Positions 7,773-18,062 of a DNA stretch of 64,000 nt are shown here, piece after piece. The position numbers and the translations under genes are program-made. The notes beneath the pieces were generated by a model. That model had not been told where the DNA came from and searched no databases. It was given only the letters and a program-made list of their open reading frames with translations. The stretch comes from Staphylococcus roterodami. Lineage in GTDB: Bacteria; Bacillota; Bacilli; Staphylococcales; Staphylococcaceae. The stretch lies in NCBI GenBank assembly GCA_022493055.1, contig CP092781.1:744001-808000 (forward strand), read 5' to 3'. The number at the start of each line of letters is the position of its first letter. The stretch's first letter is position 1.

Positions 7773-8907
7773 TTATCGCTATTATTTAAATGAGCATGAT
7801 TATGAGCAACATCATATTCAAATGAATGAATTAGTTGCTAAAAATATAGCTACAAATATAAATGAAGTTGGTAGGGTAATTCAATTTGCTGAAGCACAAC
7901 AACAGCAAGGTAATTATGTTGCGTTATATTTAAGTTACGAAGCATCGAAGTATTTTAATCCTTCAATGGCAACTCATTTTCAAGAGTTAGACAATATAAT
8001 TGCGGCGGCATATAGTTTTGGAAAAATTAAAAAATTGGATTCAAATAACAAGCAAAATGAAACGTATGAATCCAATCATCAATTTTCGTTTACCGAGACA
8101 TCTGAAAATATGATAGCTAATATAAAACGTGTCCAACAAGCAATCGTAGAAGGTGAAACATATCAAGTAAACTATACAACTCGATTAATAGATGAAATAT
8201 ATTATCCAATCACGACTTTATATAATCAGTTAACACAATTTGGTAACGGAAATTACACCGTATTGTTAGATACCGATGAAGTTCAAGTAGCATCAATTTC
8301 ACCAGAATTATTTTTTCAAAAAGGGAATTTTCAAGGTACGGAGAATATCATTATTAGTAAACCAATGAAAGGTACAATGCCCCGTGGAAATTCAGATGCA
8401 GAGGACCAATTTAATTATGAAACTTTAAAATTATCTGCAAAAGATCGTGCAGAAAATGTAATGATTGTTGATTTATTGCGCAATGATATAGGTAGAATAT
8501 CAAGAAGCGGGACAATTAATGTATATAAACCTTTTTTTATAGAGACGTATAATACAGTATTTCAAATGACGACTATGGTAGGCGGAACTTTATTACCGAA
8601 TACCGATTTATTAAAAATTTTAACAGCACTATTTCCATGTGGCTCGATTACAGGTGCACCTAAACTCAATACAATGAAGTACATTAAACAATTAGAAAGC
8701 TCACCTCGTGGTATTTATTGTGGTGCAATTGGATTATTACTACCTAATAATGATCAAAAGATGATTTTCAATATTCCAATTCGTACCATCGAATATATAA
8801 ATGGACAAGCGGTTTATGGGGTTGGAGCTGGTATAACGATTGACTCTAATCCATTGGATGAAGTTAAAGAATTTTATGCAAAGACTAAGATTTTGGAGAT
8901 GTTATGA
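7756..8907 (+). CDS. pabB: Aminodeoxychorismate synthase component I PabB
   Basis: A 383-residue chorismate-binding enzyme that aminates chorismate using ammonia from PabA. Motifs of the anthranilate synthase I/PabB fold run in order: GETYQVNYTTR, ISPELFF, KPMKGTMPRG, LLRNDIGRI, GSITGAPK and YCGAIGLL. The N-terminal part is short compared with larger PabB proteins. I chose the ATG at 7756, ten bases after AAGGTG; an upstream GTG would have almost no spacing. Overlaps pabA at its 5' end and pabC at its 3' end, so all three are probably translated as a unit. Confidence 0.92.
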   Translation: MKIEFNYRYYLNEHDYEQHHIQMNELVAKNIATNINEVGRVIQFAEAQQQQGNYVALYLSYEASKYFNPSMATHFQELDNIIAAAYSFGKIKKLDSNNKQNETYESNHQFSFTETSENMIANIKRVQQAIVEGETYQVNYTTRLIDEIYYPITTLYNQLTQFGNGNYTVLLDTDEVQVASISPELFFQKGNFQGTENIIISKPMKGTMPRGNSDAEDQFNYETLKLSAKDRAENVMIVDLLRNDIGRISRSGTINVYKPFFIETYNTVFQMTTMVGGTLLPNTDLLKILTALFPCGSITGAPKLNTMKYIKQLESSPRGIYCGAIGLLLPNNDQKMIFNIPIRTIEYINGQAVYGVGAGITIDSNPLDEVKEFYAKTKILEML

Positions 8908-9515
8908 TGCAATTATTTGAAACAATGAAAATTGATAACGGTCAGATTTCAAGAGTTAAATATCATACAAAGCGTTTAAAACTTTCCGCTCAACGATTGA
9001 ACTTTCAATTCAATGAGCAACTATGGCATAAACTTATCGATGAAATGGCATTTAAATATCGTACAGGGGAATATAGATTGAAAGTCATTTTGAATGCTGA
9101 AGGTGATTTTGAAACGATAGTTGCACCATTACCGAAGAAAAATGTATTTACATCTAAGATACAAACACTCCCAGATTCGGTTAATCCCATTTTTTTAAAT
9201 AACAAAACGACAGAACGTAAGCATTTAGATCATCAGCATGAAACAGATTTAGTATTACTAACATCTACTAACGGTAAAGTACTTGAATTCGATATTGGAA
9301 ATATAGTAATTGAAGAAAATGGTAAATGGTACACGCCCATATATGATGGAGATTTCTTGAAAGGGTGTATGCGGACTTATTTAATAGACCAAAACAAGCT
9401 AACTGAGAAAGACTTTGATAAAAATGAATTAATTGTTAAATATCGTAATGGTGAGATTCGTTTATTTCTCATAAATAGTTTGCGAGAGGTTGCCGTAGTA
9501 CACCTTTGCCTTTAA
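8904..9515 (+). CDS. pabC: Aminodeoxychorismate lyase-like class IV PLP enzyme PabC
   Basis: A 203-residue protein of the class IV aminotransferase fold. By position and family it should convert aminodeoxychorismate to p-aminobenzoate and pyruvate. The PLP lysine is probably the one in NNKTTERK, and the C-terminal phosphate-binding part is recognisable in GDFLKGCMRTYL. It is clearly shorter than typical PabC (about 270 aa), as the N-terminal domain is abbreviated. The start is one of two adjacent ATGs overlapping the pabB stop (ATGATG), with GGAG upstream. Confidence 0.85.
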   Translation: MMQLFETMKIDNGQISRVKYHTKRLKLSAQRLNFQFNEQLWHKLIDEMAFKYRTGEYRLKVILNAEGDFETIVAPLPKKNVFTSKIQTLPDSVNPIFLNNKTTERKHLDHQHETDLVLLTSTNGKVLEFDIGNIVIEENGKWYTPIYDGDFLKGCMRTYLIDQNKLTEKDFDKNELIVKYRNGEIRLFLINSLREVAVVHLCL

Positions 9516-9579
9516 AATTAAAGAGATAATAATGTAGAAATTAAATTGAAAGCTAAAATAATGTTAAATGGGGACCAAT

Positions 9580-9786
9580 ATGATCATTGTTTATATCGTA
9601 CTGTTGTTAATTTTAGTTGTTGCAAATCATCGCATTGTAAATCGATTGCTTACTGAAAATAGAACATACTTTGTTCGTCTAGTAGCAACGATTACGACTT
9701 TTATTAGTTTTGTACTAGTCTATGCTTTGATACGTGAAATTATGCCATATGTTGTTAGGATGATGGATTTACTGTATCATCAGTAA
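9580..9786 (+). CDS. Small two-helix membrane protein
   Basis: A 68-residue hydrophobic protein. Two membrane helices (about residues 1-18 and 33-58) flank a basic, polar turn (NHRIVNRLLTENRTYFVR). No family recognised. The start is uncertain: an ATG at 9568 gives 72 aa, but GGGGA just upstream of 9580 favours the shorter form. It sits 64 bp after pabC and 98 bp before pxpB on the same strand. Confidence 0.6.
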   Translation: MIIVYIVLLLILVVANHRIVNRLLTENRTYFVRLVATITTFISFVLVYALIREIMPYVVRMMDLLYHQ

Positions 9787-9884
9787 GTCATGTATAAAGT
9801 TCGATTAAAACGTTAATGAGTTTTTTATTAAAATAGAAATAACGTAAATATACCAATGTGTATAAATTTTGAAGAGGTGTACAT

Positions 9885-10595
9885 ATGAAAATATATAGTC
9901 AAGGTGACCAAGCTATCGTTGTAGCAATTGAAAAAGAAGTATCTAAAAGTTTAACAGAAGATTTACTAACATTACGATCATATTTAGTTGAACAAAATTA
10001 TCCATTTATTATAGAAATTGTACCTTCTGAATCAGATATGATGATTGTTTATGATGCAAGAGATATGATTAAACATCATAATATCCAGTCACCTTTTCTA
10101 TATATGAAAGCGTTGATAGAATCTATTCATTTAAATATAAAACATGAATTTAAGCAACAAGAATCGATAGAAATACCTATTGTTTATGGATCAAATTATG
10201 GACCTGATTTAGAAGCGCTATTAAAACACTACAAACTGAAATTAGAATCATTTATAGAGCTACATTCCAAATCACAATATTTTGTTTCAATGATGGGATA
10301 TTCACCTGGTTTCCCTTATTTAACTGGCTTAAATAAAAAATTATATGTTAATCATACGAGTAATGAGAAAAAATTTATCCCTGCTGGTTCGGTTGTCTTA
10401 GAAGGTAAAAAGTGTGGGATTGTGACTACTGATACGTTTAACGATTGGCTAGTCATTGGTTATACACCAATATCTCTTTTTAATCCGAATGAAAAAAATT
10501 TCGCGCGATTAAAATTAGGCGATAATATTAAATTCAAACCAATTAATAAGGATGAATTAGAACTGGGAGCGTATAAAGATGGCAATTATAATTGA
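9885..10595 (+). CDS. pxpB: 5-oxoprolinase subunit B (KipI family)
   Basis: A 236-residue allophanate hydrolase subunit 1/KipI-family protein. The signature MMGYSPGFPYLTGL (around residues 136-149) and the C-terminal GWLxIG-like segment (DWLVIGYTP) are present. With PxpA and PxpC it forms the ATP-dependent enzyme that opens 5-oxoproline to glutamate; in Bacillus the homologue was first described as the KinA inhibitor KipI. GAGGTG precedes the ATG. It overlaps pxpC by 17 bp. No pxpA gene is in this window. Confidence 0.85.
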   Translation: MKIYSQGDQAIVVAIEKEVSKSLTEDLLTLRSYLVEQNYPFIIEIVPSESDMMIVYDARDMIKHHNIQSPFLYMKALIESIHLNIKHEFKQQESIEIPIVYGSNYGPDLEALLKHYKLKLESFIELHSKSQYFVSMMGYSPGFPYLTGLNKKLYVNHTSNEKKFIPAGSVVLEGKKCGIVTTDTFNDWLVIGYTPISLFNPNEKNFARLKLGDNIKFKPINKDELELGAYKDGNYN

Positions 10596-11583
10596 AAAAA
10601 GTGGCTTATTCAGTAGCTTTCAAGACTTTGGTAGAAGAGGATATGAGCATGACGGTGTAATTCCGTGTGGTGCACTTGATACTTTAGCACATGAAATTGC
10701 TAATCGATTAGTCGCTAATGATAAAAATGAAGCAACATTAGAAATGACGAATAAGATGGCGACGATTCGTTTTACGGAACCTACACTTATAGCATTGGCT
10801 GGTGGGCATGTTAAAGCCTACACAGATAAAATGACAATAGTGCCTTATAAATTATACTTAATTGATAAAGGGGACGTACTAAGATTTAAAGAAACAAGTC
10901 ATACTTCTCGCGTTTATCTTGCAGTTGGTGGCGGATTCGAATTAGATGAATGGCTTGGTTCAAATTCTACAGATTTTAATGTGAAAATCGGTGGTTTTCA
11001 TGGCAGGAAATTACAAGATGGCGATGAAATCAAACTGAAACGATCATATACATCTCGTCATCATAAACTATTCGAAAACCTTCAACACACTAAACAAACT
11101 GATTGGGGTATTGATGGATACGCGCTATCATTTAATTATATGTCTGATGTCTTTCATGTTATTAAAAATAAAGGTACTGAAGACTTTAAAGAAGATGCAA
11201 TACAACGTTTTGTTAAACATGATTATAAAGTGACGAGCAAAGCGAATAGAATGGGTATGATGTTAGAAGGTGAAAAGATTAAAGCTTTTTACGAAGACAT
11301 GCCTCCATATCAAACGGTAAAAAAAGGGACTATACAAATAAAGCGTGACGGTACACCAATCATCTTATTGAATGACCATTATACATTAGGTAGCTATCCG
11401 CAATTAGGTACAATAGCAAGCTACCATTTAACAAAATTAGCGCAAAAACCACAAGGTTCAAGATTGAAATTTCAATTTATAGATATTTTAACGGCTGAAA
11501 AAAATCTTGTGAAATATAGTAATTGGTTAAATCAACTATTCCACGGTATAGAATATAGAATGCAGTTAGAAATGTTGAAGTAA
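10579..11583 (+). CDS. pxpC: 5-oxoprolinase subunit C (KipA family)
   Basis: A 334-residue allophanate hydrolase subunit 2/KipA-family protein, the partner of PxpB. The N-terminal SSFQDFGRRGYEHDGVI motif is typical, as are the ALAGG and YLAVGGGF strands and the later DGTPIILLNDHYTLGSYP segment. PxpBC form the subunits that phosphorylate and hydrolyse 5-oxoproline together with PxpA. It starts inside pxpB, in a different frame, so translation is coupled. No obvious terminator follows before the long ltaS leader. Confidence 0.85.
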   Translation: MAIIIEKSGLFSSFQDFGRRGYEHDGVIPCGALDTLAHEIANRLVANDKNEATLEMTNKMATIRFTEPTLIALAGGHVKAYTDKMTIVPYKLYLIDKGDVLRFKETSHTSRVYLAVGGGFELDEWLGSNSTDFNVKIGGFHGRKLQDGDEIKLKRSYTSRHHKLFENLQHTKQTDWGIDGYALSFNYMSDVFHVIKNKGTEDFKEDAIQRFVKHDYKVTSKANRMGMMLEGEKIKAFYEDMPPYQTVKKGTIQIKRDGTPIILLNDHYTLGSYPQLGTIASYHLTKLAQKPQGSRLKFQFIDILTAEKNLVKYSNWLNQLFHGIEYRMQLEMLK

Positions 11584-12058
11584 GTCAATTGAGAAAGCTC
11601 ATACTAGAGTCTGATGATTCAAAAAGTCTCCTGCTGTATAATAAAAAAATACTGTGTTTTGATTTCAAAATACATTAATATTTTTCTTGTTTTGCAGAAA
11701 ATGATAAAGATAAAGTGTGTTTTTACTTGAATTTTGACTAAAATTACTCTATATTAATTAATTGAGCTATACTTATTATTACAATTTGATTACAAAGTTT
11801 AACTTTGTTAATTGAATGATAAATATAAACATAAAAATTCACACGATTAATAAAGTATTGTAGCAATCAATTATCGGTTAACAATCGGGTTGATGTTACA
11901 AGCAATTGAATTTTTAAAACTTAAATCTGAAAGTAAATACTTTAATTATGACAATGTTAACTTTTAAACACGCTGATTATATAACTACATAATGTTAATA
12001 TCTAATTTATTCAAGTACTTTCGCAAGATTTAATATCTAAATAACGGGGGAAAGAATC
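11584..12058 (+). other. Long AT-rich spacer upstream of ltaS
   Basis: 475 bp with no credible ORF. A palindrome ACAAAGTT-t-AACTTTGT lies at 11790-11806. A possible promoter for ltaS is TTAACT (11957-11962), 17 bp, TATAAC (11980-11985), giving a leader of about 65 nt; support is modest. The ribosome site for ltaS is the GGGGGAAAG run at about 12045-12053. Confidence 0.4.
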
Positions 12059-13999
12059 ATGAGTTCACAAAAAAAGAAAATTAGTCTTTTTGCGTTCTTC
12101 TTACTAACTGTAATAACGATTACCTTGAAGACGTATTTTTCTTATTATGTTGATTTTTCTTTAGGTGTTAAAGGTTTAGTACAAAACTTAATTTTATTGA
12201 TGAATCCATATAGTTTAGTAGCACTTATTTTAAGTGTGTTCCTATTCTTTAAAGGTAAGAAAGCATTTTGGTTCATGTTTATAGGTGGTTTCTTATTAAC
12301 TTTCCTATTATATGCCAACGTTGTGTACTTTAGATTCTTCTCAGACTTTTTAACGTTTAGTACTTTGAACCAAGTAGGTAACGTAGAATCAATGGGTGGA
12401 GCTGTTAGTGCTTCATTCAAGTGGTATGACTTTGTATACTTCATAGATACGTTAGTTTACTTATTCATTTTAATATTTAAAACGAAATGGTTAGACACTA
12501 AAGCATTTAGTAAGAAATTTGTTCCTGTTGTTATGGCGGCATCAGTAGCACTATTCTTCTTAAACTTAGCTTTTGCTGAAACAGACAGACCTGAATTGTT
12601 AACACGTACATTTGACCATAAATATTTAGTTAAATATTTAGGACCATATAACTTCACAGTATATGATGGTGTGAAAACAATCGAAAATAATCAACAAAAA
12701 GCACTGGCATCTGAAGATGATTTAACAAAAGTATTGAATTATACTAAACAACGTCAAACAGAACCAAACCCAGAATATTATGGGGCAGCTAAGAAGAAAA
12801 ACATCATTAAGATACATTTAGAAAGTTTCCAAACATTCTTAATTAATAAGAAAGTTAATGGTAAAGAAGTAACACCGTTTTTAAATAAACTATCAAGCGG
12901 GAAAGAACAGTTTACTTATTTCCCTAATTTCTTCCATCAAACAGGACAAGGTAAAACATCCGACTCTGAGTTTACAATGGATAATAGTTTATATGGTTTA
13001 CCACAAGGTTCTGCTTATTCACTAAAAGGTGATAATACGTATCAGTCACTACCAGCAATTTTAGATCAAAAGCAAGGTTATAAATCTGATGTAATGCATG
13101 GTGACTATAAAACATTCTGGAACAGAGACCAAGTATACAAACACTTTGGTATAGACAAGTTTTATGATGCAACATATTATGATATGTCAGACAAAAATGT
13201 TGTTAATTTAGGCTTGAAAGATAAAATCTTCTTCAAAGATTCAGCGAATTATCAAGCTAAAATGAAATCACCGTTTTATTCACATTTAATTACATTAACA
13301 AATCATTATCCTTTCACATTAGATGAAAAGGATGCAACGATTGAGAAACCTAATACAGGTGATGCGACGGTAGACGGATATATTCAAACTGCACGTTATC
13401 TAGACGAAGCTTTAGAAGAATATATCAATGACTTGAAGAAAAAAGGTTTATATGACAACTCTGTAATTATGATTTACGGTGACCATTATGGTATTTCTGA
13501 AAATCATAATAATGCAATGGAAAAACTATTAGGCGAGAAAATTACACCAGCGAAATTTACAGATTTAAACAGAACTGGTTTCTGGATTAAAATCCCAGGA
13601 AAATCTGGTGGTATCAACAACGAATATGCTGGACAAGTAGATGTAATGCCAACAATTCTACATTTAGCTGGTATTGATTCTAAAAACTACTTAATGTTTG
13701 GTACTGATTTATTCTCTAAAGATCATAATCAAGTTGTACCATTCAGAAATGGTGACTTTATAACGAAAGATTATAAATATGTTAATGGTAAAATTTATTC
13801 AAATAAAAATAATGAACTATTAACTACTAAACCAGCTGACTTTGAAAAGAATAAAAAGCAAGTTGAAAAAGATCTCGAAATGAGTGACAACGTGCTTAAT
13901 GGTGACTTGTTTAGATTTTACAAAAATCCAGACTTCAAAAAGGTAAATCCTTCGAAGTATAAATATGAAACTGGGCCAAAAGCAAACTCTAAAAAATAA
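12059..13999 (+). CDS. ltaS: Lipoteichoic acid synthase LtaS
   Basis: A 646-residue polytopic synthase that polymerises glycerol phosphate from phosphatidylglycerol onto the lipoteichoic acid anchor. Five N-terminal membrane helices (to about 175) are followed by an extracellular sulfatase-fold domain. E255 (KIHLE) and catalytic T300 (GKTSDSEF) are in their known positions, and YGDHYG carries the later Asp-His metal ligands. The signal peptidase cleavage site Ala-Leu-Ala (215-217) is intact, so the extracellular domain can be released. Essential or near-essential in S. aureus. It is a monocistronic gene with a long leader and a strong terminator. Confidence 0.97.
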   Translation: MSSQKKKISLFAFFLLTVITITLKTYFSYYVDFSLGVKGLVQNLILLMNPYSLVALILSVFLFFKGKKAFWFMFIGGFLLTFLLYANVVYFRFFSDFLTFSTLNQVGNVESMGGAVSASFKWYDFVYFIDTLVYLFILIFKTKWLDTKAFSKKFVPVVMAASVALFFLNLAFAETDRPELLTRTFDHKYLVKYLGPYNFTVYDGVKTIENNQQKALASEDDLTKVLNYTKQRQTEPNPEYYGAAKKKNIIKIHLESFQTFLINKKVNGKEVTPFLNKLSSGKEQFTYFPNFFHQTGQGKTSDSEFTMDNSLYGLPQGSAYSLKGDNTYQSLPAILDQKQGYKSDVMHGDYKTFWNRDQVYKHFGIDKFYDATYYDMSDKNVVNLGLKDKIFFKDSANYQAKMKSPFYSHLITLTNHYPFTLDEKDATIEKPNTGDATVDGYIQTARYLDEALEEYINDLKKKGLYDNSVIMIYGDHYGISENHNNAMEKLLGEKITPAKFTDLNRTGFWIKIPGKSGGINNEYAGQVDVMPTILHLAGIDSKNYLMFGTDLFSKDHNQVVPFRNGDFITKDYKYVNGKIYSNKNNELLTTKPADFEKNKKQVEKDLEMSDNVLNGDLFRFYKNPDFKKVNPSKYKYETGPKANSKK

Positions 14000-14008
14000 T
14001 ATAATTTC

Positions 14009-14045
14009 AACCCGAATTGATTTATTATCAATTCGGGTTTTGTCT
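14009..14045 (+). terminator. ltaS terminator
   Basis: A perfect 13-bp stem (AACCCGAATTGAT / ATCAATTCGGGTT), 5-nt loop, then TTTGTCTT. It starts ten bases past the ltaS stop. Confidence 0.85.
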
Positions 14046-14114
14046 TATTTAGAGCCGATAAAATAGACATGATGAATATCTTCTTAGTAAGTGTTTGTTT
14101 ATTTTAATGAATAA

Positions 14115-14272
14115 GAGGTTGAGTCATAAAGCTTTTGTGCTCTGGGAAACCGATTAACGGCGTTCCAAAAGCAGGATTTTCGTCAGAAACTTTCACGATT
14201 CGACAAAATTTAGAAAACAATTTTGCTCATCGTTCGGTTCTGCTCAAATCCTAAACGCTTTTGTCCCGACCT
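14115..14272. repeat. 158-bp dispersed near-palindromic repeat, copy A
   Basis: About 93% identical (roughly ten differences) to the reverse complement of 22171-22328. Imperfect inverted ends (GAGGTTGAG at the left, CTCGACCT-like at the right) and a nested hairpin are visible. Pairing arms in order are CAAAAGC/GCTTTTG, AGGATTT/AAATCCT, CAGAA/TTCTG and CAAAATT/AATTTTG. No coding capacity is conserved between the copies. It lies between the ltaS terminator and the ABC-F promoter. Confidence 0.85.
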
Positions 14273-14304
14273 AGTTTTTATTGGAAGCTACTTAATGGTA
14301 TCGA

Positions 14305-14333
14305 TTTCATTTAAATTGAAAAAGGTGTATAAT
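14305..14333 (+). promoter_or_regulatory. Promoter of the ABC-F/recQ operon
   Basis: TATAAT at 14328-14333 with TTTCAT 17 bp upstream. The leader would be about 45 nt. The -35 is weak but the -10 is consensus. Confidence 0.55.
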
Positions 14334-14386
14334 ATATAGAACTGATTTAAGAACGTATAGATTTTATTAGATAAAGGAAGATGGGT

Positions 14387-16264
14387 ATGGAAGCATATAA
14401 AATTGAACATTTAAATAAATCATATGCCGATAAAATTATTTTCGATAACCTTGATTTATCAATATCAGAAGGTGAAAAAATTGGTCTAGTCGGTATAAAC
14501 GGTACAGGTAAAAGTACGTTATTAAAAGTAATTGGTGGTATTGATGATGATTTTACTGCCAATGTAATGCATCCAAACCAATATCGAATTCGATATTCGT
14601 CTCAAAAACAGGACTTAGATGATGAGTTGACTGTTTTCAATGCAGTATTAAGCTCTGATACAACAACATTAAGAATCATTAAGCAATATGAACAAGCAGT
14701 TCAAGCTTATTCTGTTAATCAAAGTGATCAATTATTTAAGAGAATGATGGACGCGCAAGATGCTATGGATCAACATGATGCATGGGACTATAATGCTGAA
14801 ATTAAAACCATTTTATCAAAATTAGGTATTCATGATACGACTAAGCAAATTAAGGAATTATCGGGTGGACAACAAAAACGTGTTGTTCTGGCTAAAACGT
14901 TAATTGAACAACCAGACTTATTGTTATTAGATGAGCTGACGAACCATTTAGATTTTGAATCAATTAATTGGTTAATTAACTACGTAAAGCAATATCCACA
15001 CACTGTATTATTTGTAACGCATGATAGATACTTTTTAAATGAAGTCTCTACCAGAATTATAGAGCTAAAAAGAGGAAAAATAGAAACATATCCAGGTAAT
15101 TATGAATTCTATATTGAAATGCGTGCAGAAAAAGAAATTACGCTTCAAAAACAACAACAAAAGCAACGTGCATTATATAAAGAAGAGCTTGCATGGATGA
15201 GAGCAGGTGCTAAGGCACGTACAACAAAGCAACAAGCTAGAATCAATCGATTTAATGATTTGGAACAGGAAGTTAATCAACAATTCAAAGAAGATAAAGG
15301 TGAATTGAACCTTGCATATTCAAGATTAGGTAAGCAAGTATTTGAATTAGAAAATGTTTCAAAGGCAATTAACGATAAAGTACTATTTAAAAACGTGAAT
15401 GAAATTATCCAAAAAGGACAACGAATTGGTATTGTAGGTCCTAATGGTGCTGGGAAAACGACTTTATTGAATATTCTGAGTGGAGAAGACCAATATTTTG
15501 AAGGTACATTAAAAACAGGACAGACAGTTAAAGTAGCCTATTTTAAGCAGACGGATGAAACCTTAGATAGAGACATCAGAATGATTGATTATTTAAGAGA
15601 AGAAAGTGAACTGGCAAAAGAAAAAGATGGTACTTCCGTTTCTATTACACAACTTCTTGAACGATTTTTATTTCCAAGTGCAACACATGGTAAAAAAGTT
15701 TATAAATTATCAGGTGGTGAACAAAAACGCTTATACTTATTGCGTTTACTAGTCCATCAACCGAATGTTTTATTATTAGATGAGCCTACTAATGATTTGG
15801 ATACCGAAACATTAACAATACTTGAAGATTATATTCATACTTTCGGTGGTACAGTCATTACAGTGAGCCATGATAGATACTTTTTAAATAAAGTCGCACA
15901 GCTATATTGGTTTATTCATGATGGTAAAATGGAAAAGATTATAGGCACATTCGAAGACTATGAAAATTATAAAAAGTCATTAGATAAAAATAAAGCTACA
16001 ATCAAGCAACCAATAAAAGCATCAGCAAATGTACGTAAGAAAAGCGGATTATCATACAAAGAAAAATTAGAGTACGAACAATTATTGGAACGTATTGAAC
16101 ATACTGAAATACGTATGGAAGAAATTGATTCACTTATGATTGAAGCTAGTGCAGATTATGGGAAAATTAAAGAATTAAATGAAGAAAAAGAACAACTGGA
16201 AAATCAATATGATATTGACATCACAAGATGGAGTGAGTTAGAAGAAATTAAAGAACTACAATAA
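14387..16264 (+). CDS. Uup-like ABC-F ribosome-associated ATPase
   Basis: A 625-residue protein with two ABC ATPase domains and no membrane segment, the ABC-F plan. Walker A motifs are GINGTGKS and GPNGAGKT, signatures LSGGQQKR and LSGGEQKR, and Walker B motifs LLLLDELTNHLD and LLLLDEPTNDLD. The inter-domain linker (about 240-310, rich in K, Q and R) and a C-terminal charged coiled coil (about 560-625) match the Uup group more than EttA. Such proteins bind the ribosomal E site; a resistance role is not suggested. An in-frame ATG six bases upstream sits too close to AAGGAAG, so the second ATG is preferred. recQ follows ten bases later. Confidence 0.85.
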   Translation: MEAYKIEHLNKSYADKIIFDNLDLSISEGEKIGLVGINGTGKSTLLKVIGGIDDDFTANVMHPNQYRIRYSSQKQDLDDELTVFNAVLSSDTTTLRIIKQYEQAVQAYSVNQSDQLFKRMMDAQDAMDQHDAWDYNAEIKTILSKLGIHDTTKQIKELSGGQQKRVVLAKTLIEQPDLLLLDELTNHLDFESINWLINYVKQYPHTVLFVTHDRYFLNEVSTRIIELKRGKIETYPGNYEFYIEMRAEKEITLQKQQQKQRALYKEELAWMRAGAKARTTKQQARINRFNDLEQEVNQQFKEDKGELNLAYSRLGKQVFELENVSKAINDKVLFKNVNEIIQKGQRIGIVGPNGAGKTTLLNILSGEDQYFEGTLKTGQTVKVAYFKQTDETLDRDIRMIDYLREESELAKEKDGTSVSITQLLERFLFPSATHGKKVYKLSGGEQKRLYLLRLLVHQPNVLLLDEPTNDLDTETLTILEDYIHTFGGTVITVSHDRYFLNKVAQLYWFIHDGKMEKIIGTFEDYENYKKSLDKNKATIKQPIKASANVRKKSGLSYKEKLEYEQLLERIEHTEIRMEEIDSLMIEASADYGKIKELNEEKEQLENQYDIDITRWSELEEIKELQ

Positions 16265-16274
16265 GGGGTCAAAT

Positions 16275-18056
16275 ATGATGCAACAAACTTTATCGCATTA
16301 CTTTGGATATGAAACGTTTCGTCCAGGACAAGAAGAAATTATAAGTAAAGTGCTTGACCATCGTAATGTGCTTGGTGTCTTACCAACAGGTGGTGGTAAG
16401 TCGATATGCTATCAAGTACCAGGTTTGATGTTAGGCGGTACAACGATAGTTATAAGTCCATTGATTTCATTAATGAAAGATCAAGTGGATCAACTAAAAG
16501 CGATGGGGGTACAAGCTGCCTTTCTTAATAGTAGCTTGTCACAAAAAGAACAACAACGTATTGAAAAAGAATTATCAAATGGTGAAATTCAATTTTTATA
16601 CGTGGCACCAGAGCGTTTTGAAAATCGATATTTTTTAAATTTACTTCAACGTATCAAAATTCATTTAGTTGCATTTGATGAAGCCCATTGTATTTCCAAA
16701 TGGGGACATGATTTTAGACCGAGTTATCAAAATGTAATTTCTAAAGTGTTTACTTTACCTCAAGATTTTACAATTATTGCGTTAACAGCAACTGCAACTG
16801 TTGAAGTTCAACAAGATATTAGAGAAAAGTTAAATATTGCTCAAGCAGATCAAATAAAAACGAGTACGAAACGTAGAAATTTGATTTTTAAAGTGAATCC
16901 TACGTATCAACGTCAAAAATTTGTCATTGATTATATTAAATCTCACGATGAAGATGCAGGCATCGTTTACTGTTCGACACGTAAGCAAGTTGAAGAACTT
17001 CAAGAAGCTTTAGAAAGTCAAAAGATAGAAAGTGTTATATATCATGCAGGTTTAAGTAATAAAGAACGTGAGGAAGCACAAAACGACTTCTTATTTGATC
17101 GTGTGAAGGTAGTTGTTGCAACAAATGCTTTTGGTATGGGAATTGACAAATCAAATGTTCGTTTTGTTATACATTATAATATGCCGGGTGATTTAGAATC
17201 GTATTATCAAGAAGCTGGACGTGCAGGTCGTGACGGCTTAAAAAGTGAATGTATTTTATTATTTAGTGAACGTGATATCAATTTGCATGAATATTTTATA
17301 ACAGTCTCACAAGCTGATGATGATTATAAAGATAAAATGGGCGAAAAATTAACTAAAATGATTCAATATACTAAAACGAAAAAGTGTTTAGAAGCAACAA
17401 TTGTTCATTATTTTGAGCCGAATGAGAAATTAGAAGAATGTGAACAATGCAGTAATTGTGTTCAACAGGATAAATCGTATAATATGACTCAAGAAGCAAA
17501 GATGATTATTAGTTGTATTGCGCGTATGAAACAACAAGAAAGTTATAGTGTAATCATTCAGGTGCTTAGAGGTGAAACAACCGATTATATTAAATATAAA
17601 GGTTATGACCAAATTTCAACTCATGGATTAATGAAAGGTTACACAACATCAGAGTTAAGTCATTTAATTGATGAATTAAGATTTAAAGGATTTTTAAATG
17701 AAAATGATGAAATATTAATGTGTGATACATCAATTAAAAAATTACTTAGTAATAAGGTAGAAGTTTTTACTACACCATTTAAACAAAAAGCAACTGAAAA
17801 AGTATTTATTAATACAGTCGAAGGTGTAGATCGTGCTTTATTCAGTCAATTAGTGGAAGTTCGTAAAAAATTAAGTGACAAATTAACCATTGCACCTGTA
17901 AGTATTTTTTCGGATTATACACTAGAAGAATTTGCTAAACGAAAACCTGCCTCGAAGCAAGATATGATTAATATTGATGGTGTTGGTAGTTATAAGCTAA
18001 AACACTATTGCCCAGCATTTTTAGAAACAATCCAAAATTATAAAGCTAAAGTATGA
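16275..18056 (+). CDS. recQ: ATP-dependent DNA helicase RecQ
   Basis: A 593-residue superfamily 2 helicase. Motif I GVLPTGGGKSICYQ, the DEAH box with the RecQ aromatic-rich loop (FDEAHCISKWGHDFRP), and motif VI (YYQEAGRAGRDG) are complete. The zinc cysteines follow (CLEATIVHYF...CEQCSNC), then a winged helix, and a C-terminal HRDC domain from about residue 515. It unwinds DNA for recombination and fork repair. AAGGGG precedes the ATG. Co-transcription with the ABC-F gene is likely from the ten-base gap. Confidence 0.95.
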   Translation: MMQQTLSHYFGYETFRPGQEEIISKVLDHRNVLGVLPTGGGKSICYQVPGLMLGGTTIVISPLISLMKDQVDQLKAMGVQAAFLNSSLSQKEQQRIEKELSNGEIQFLYVAPERFENRYFLNLLQRIKIHLVAFDEAHCISKWGHDFRPSYQNVISKVFTLPQDFTIIALTATATVEVQQDIREKLNIAQADQIKTSTKRRNLIFKVNPTYQRQKFVIDYIKSHDEDAGIVYCSTRKQVEELQEALESQKIESVIYHAGLSNKEREEAQNDFLFDRVKVVVATNAFGMGIDKSNVRFVIHYNMPGDLESYYQEAGRAGRDGLKSECILLFSERDINLHEYFITVSQADDDYKDKMGEKLTKMIQYTKTKKCLEATIVHYFEPNEKLEECEQCSNCVQQDKSYNMTQEAKMIISCIARMKQQESYSVIIQVLRGETTDYIKYKGYDQISTHGLMKGYTTSELSHLIDELRFKGFLNENDEILMCDTSIKKLLSNKVEVFTTPFKQKATEKVFINTVEGVDRALFSQLVEVRKKLSDKLTIAPVSIFSDYTLEEFAKRKPASKQDMINIDGVGSYKLKHYCPAFLETIQNYKAKV

Positions 18057-18062
18057 TTGAGG

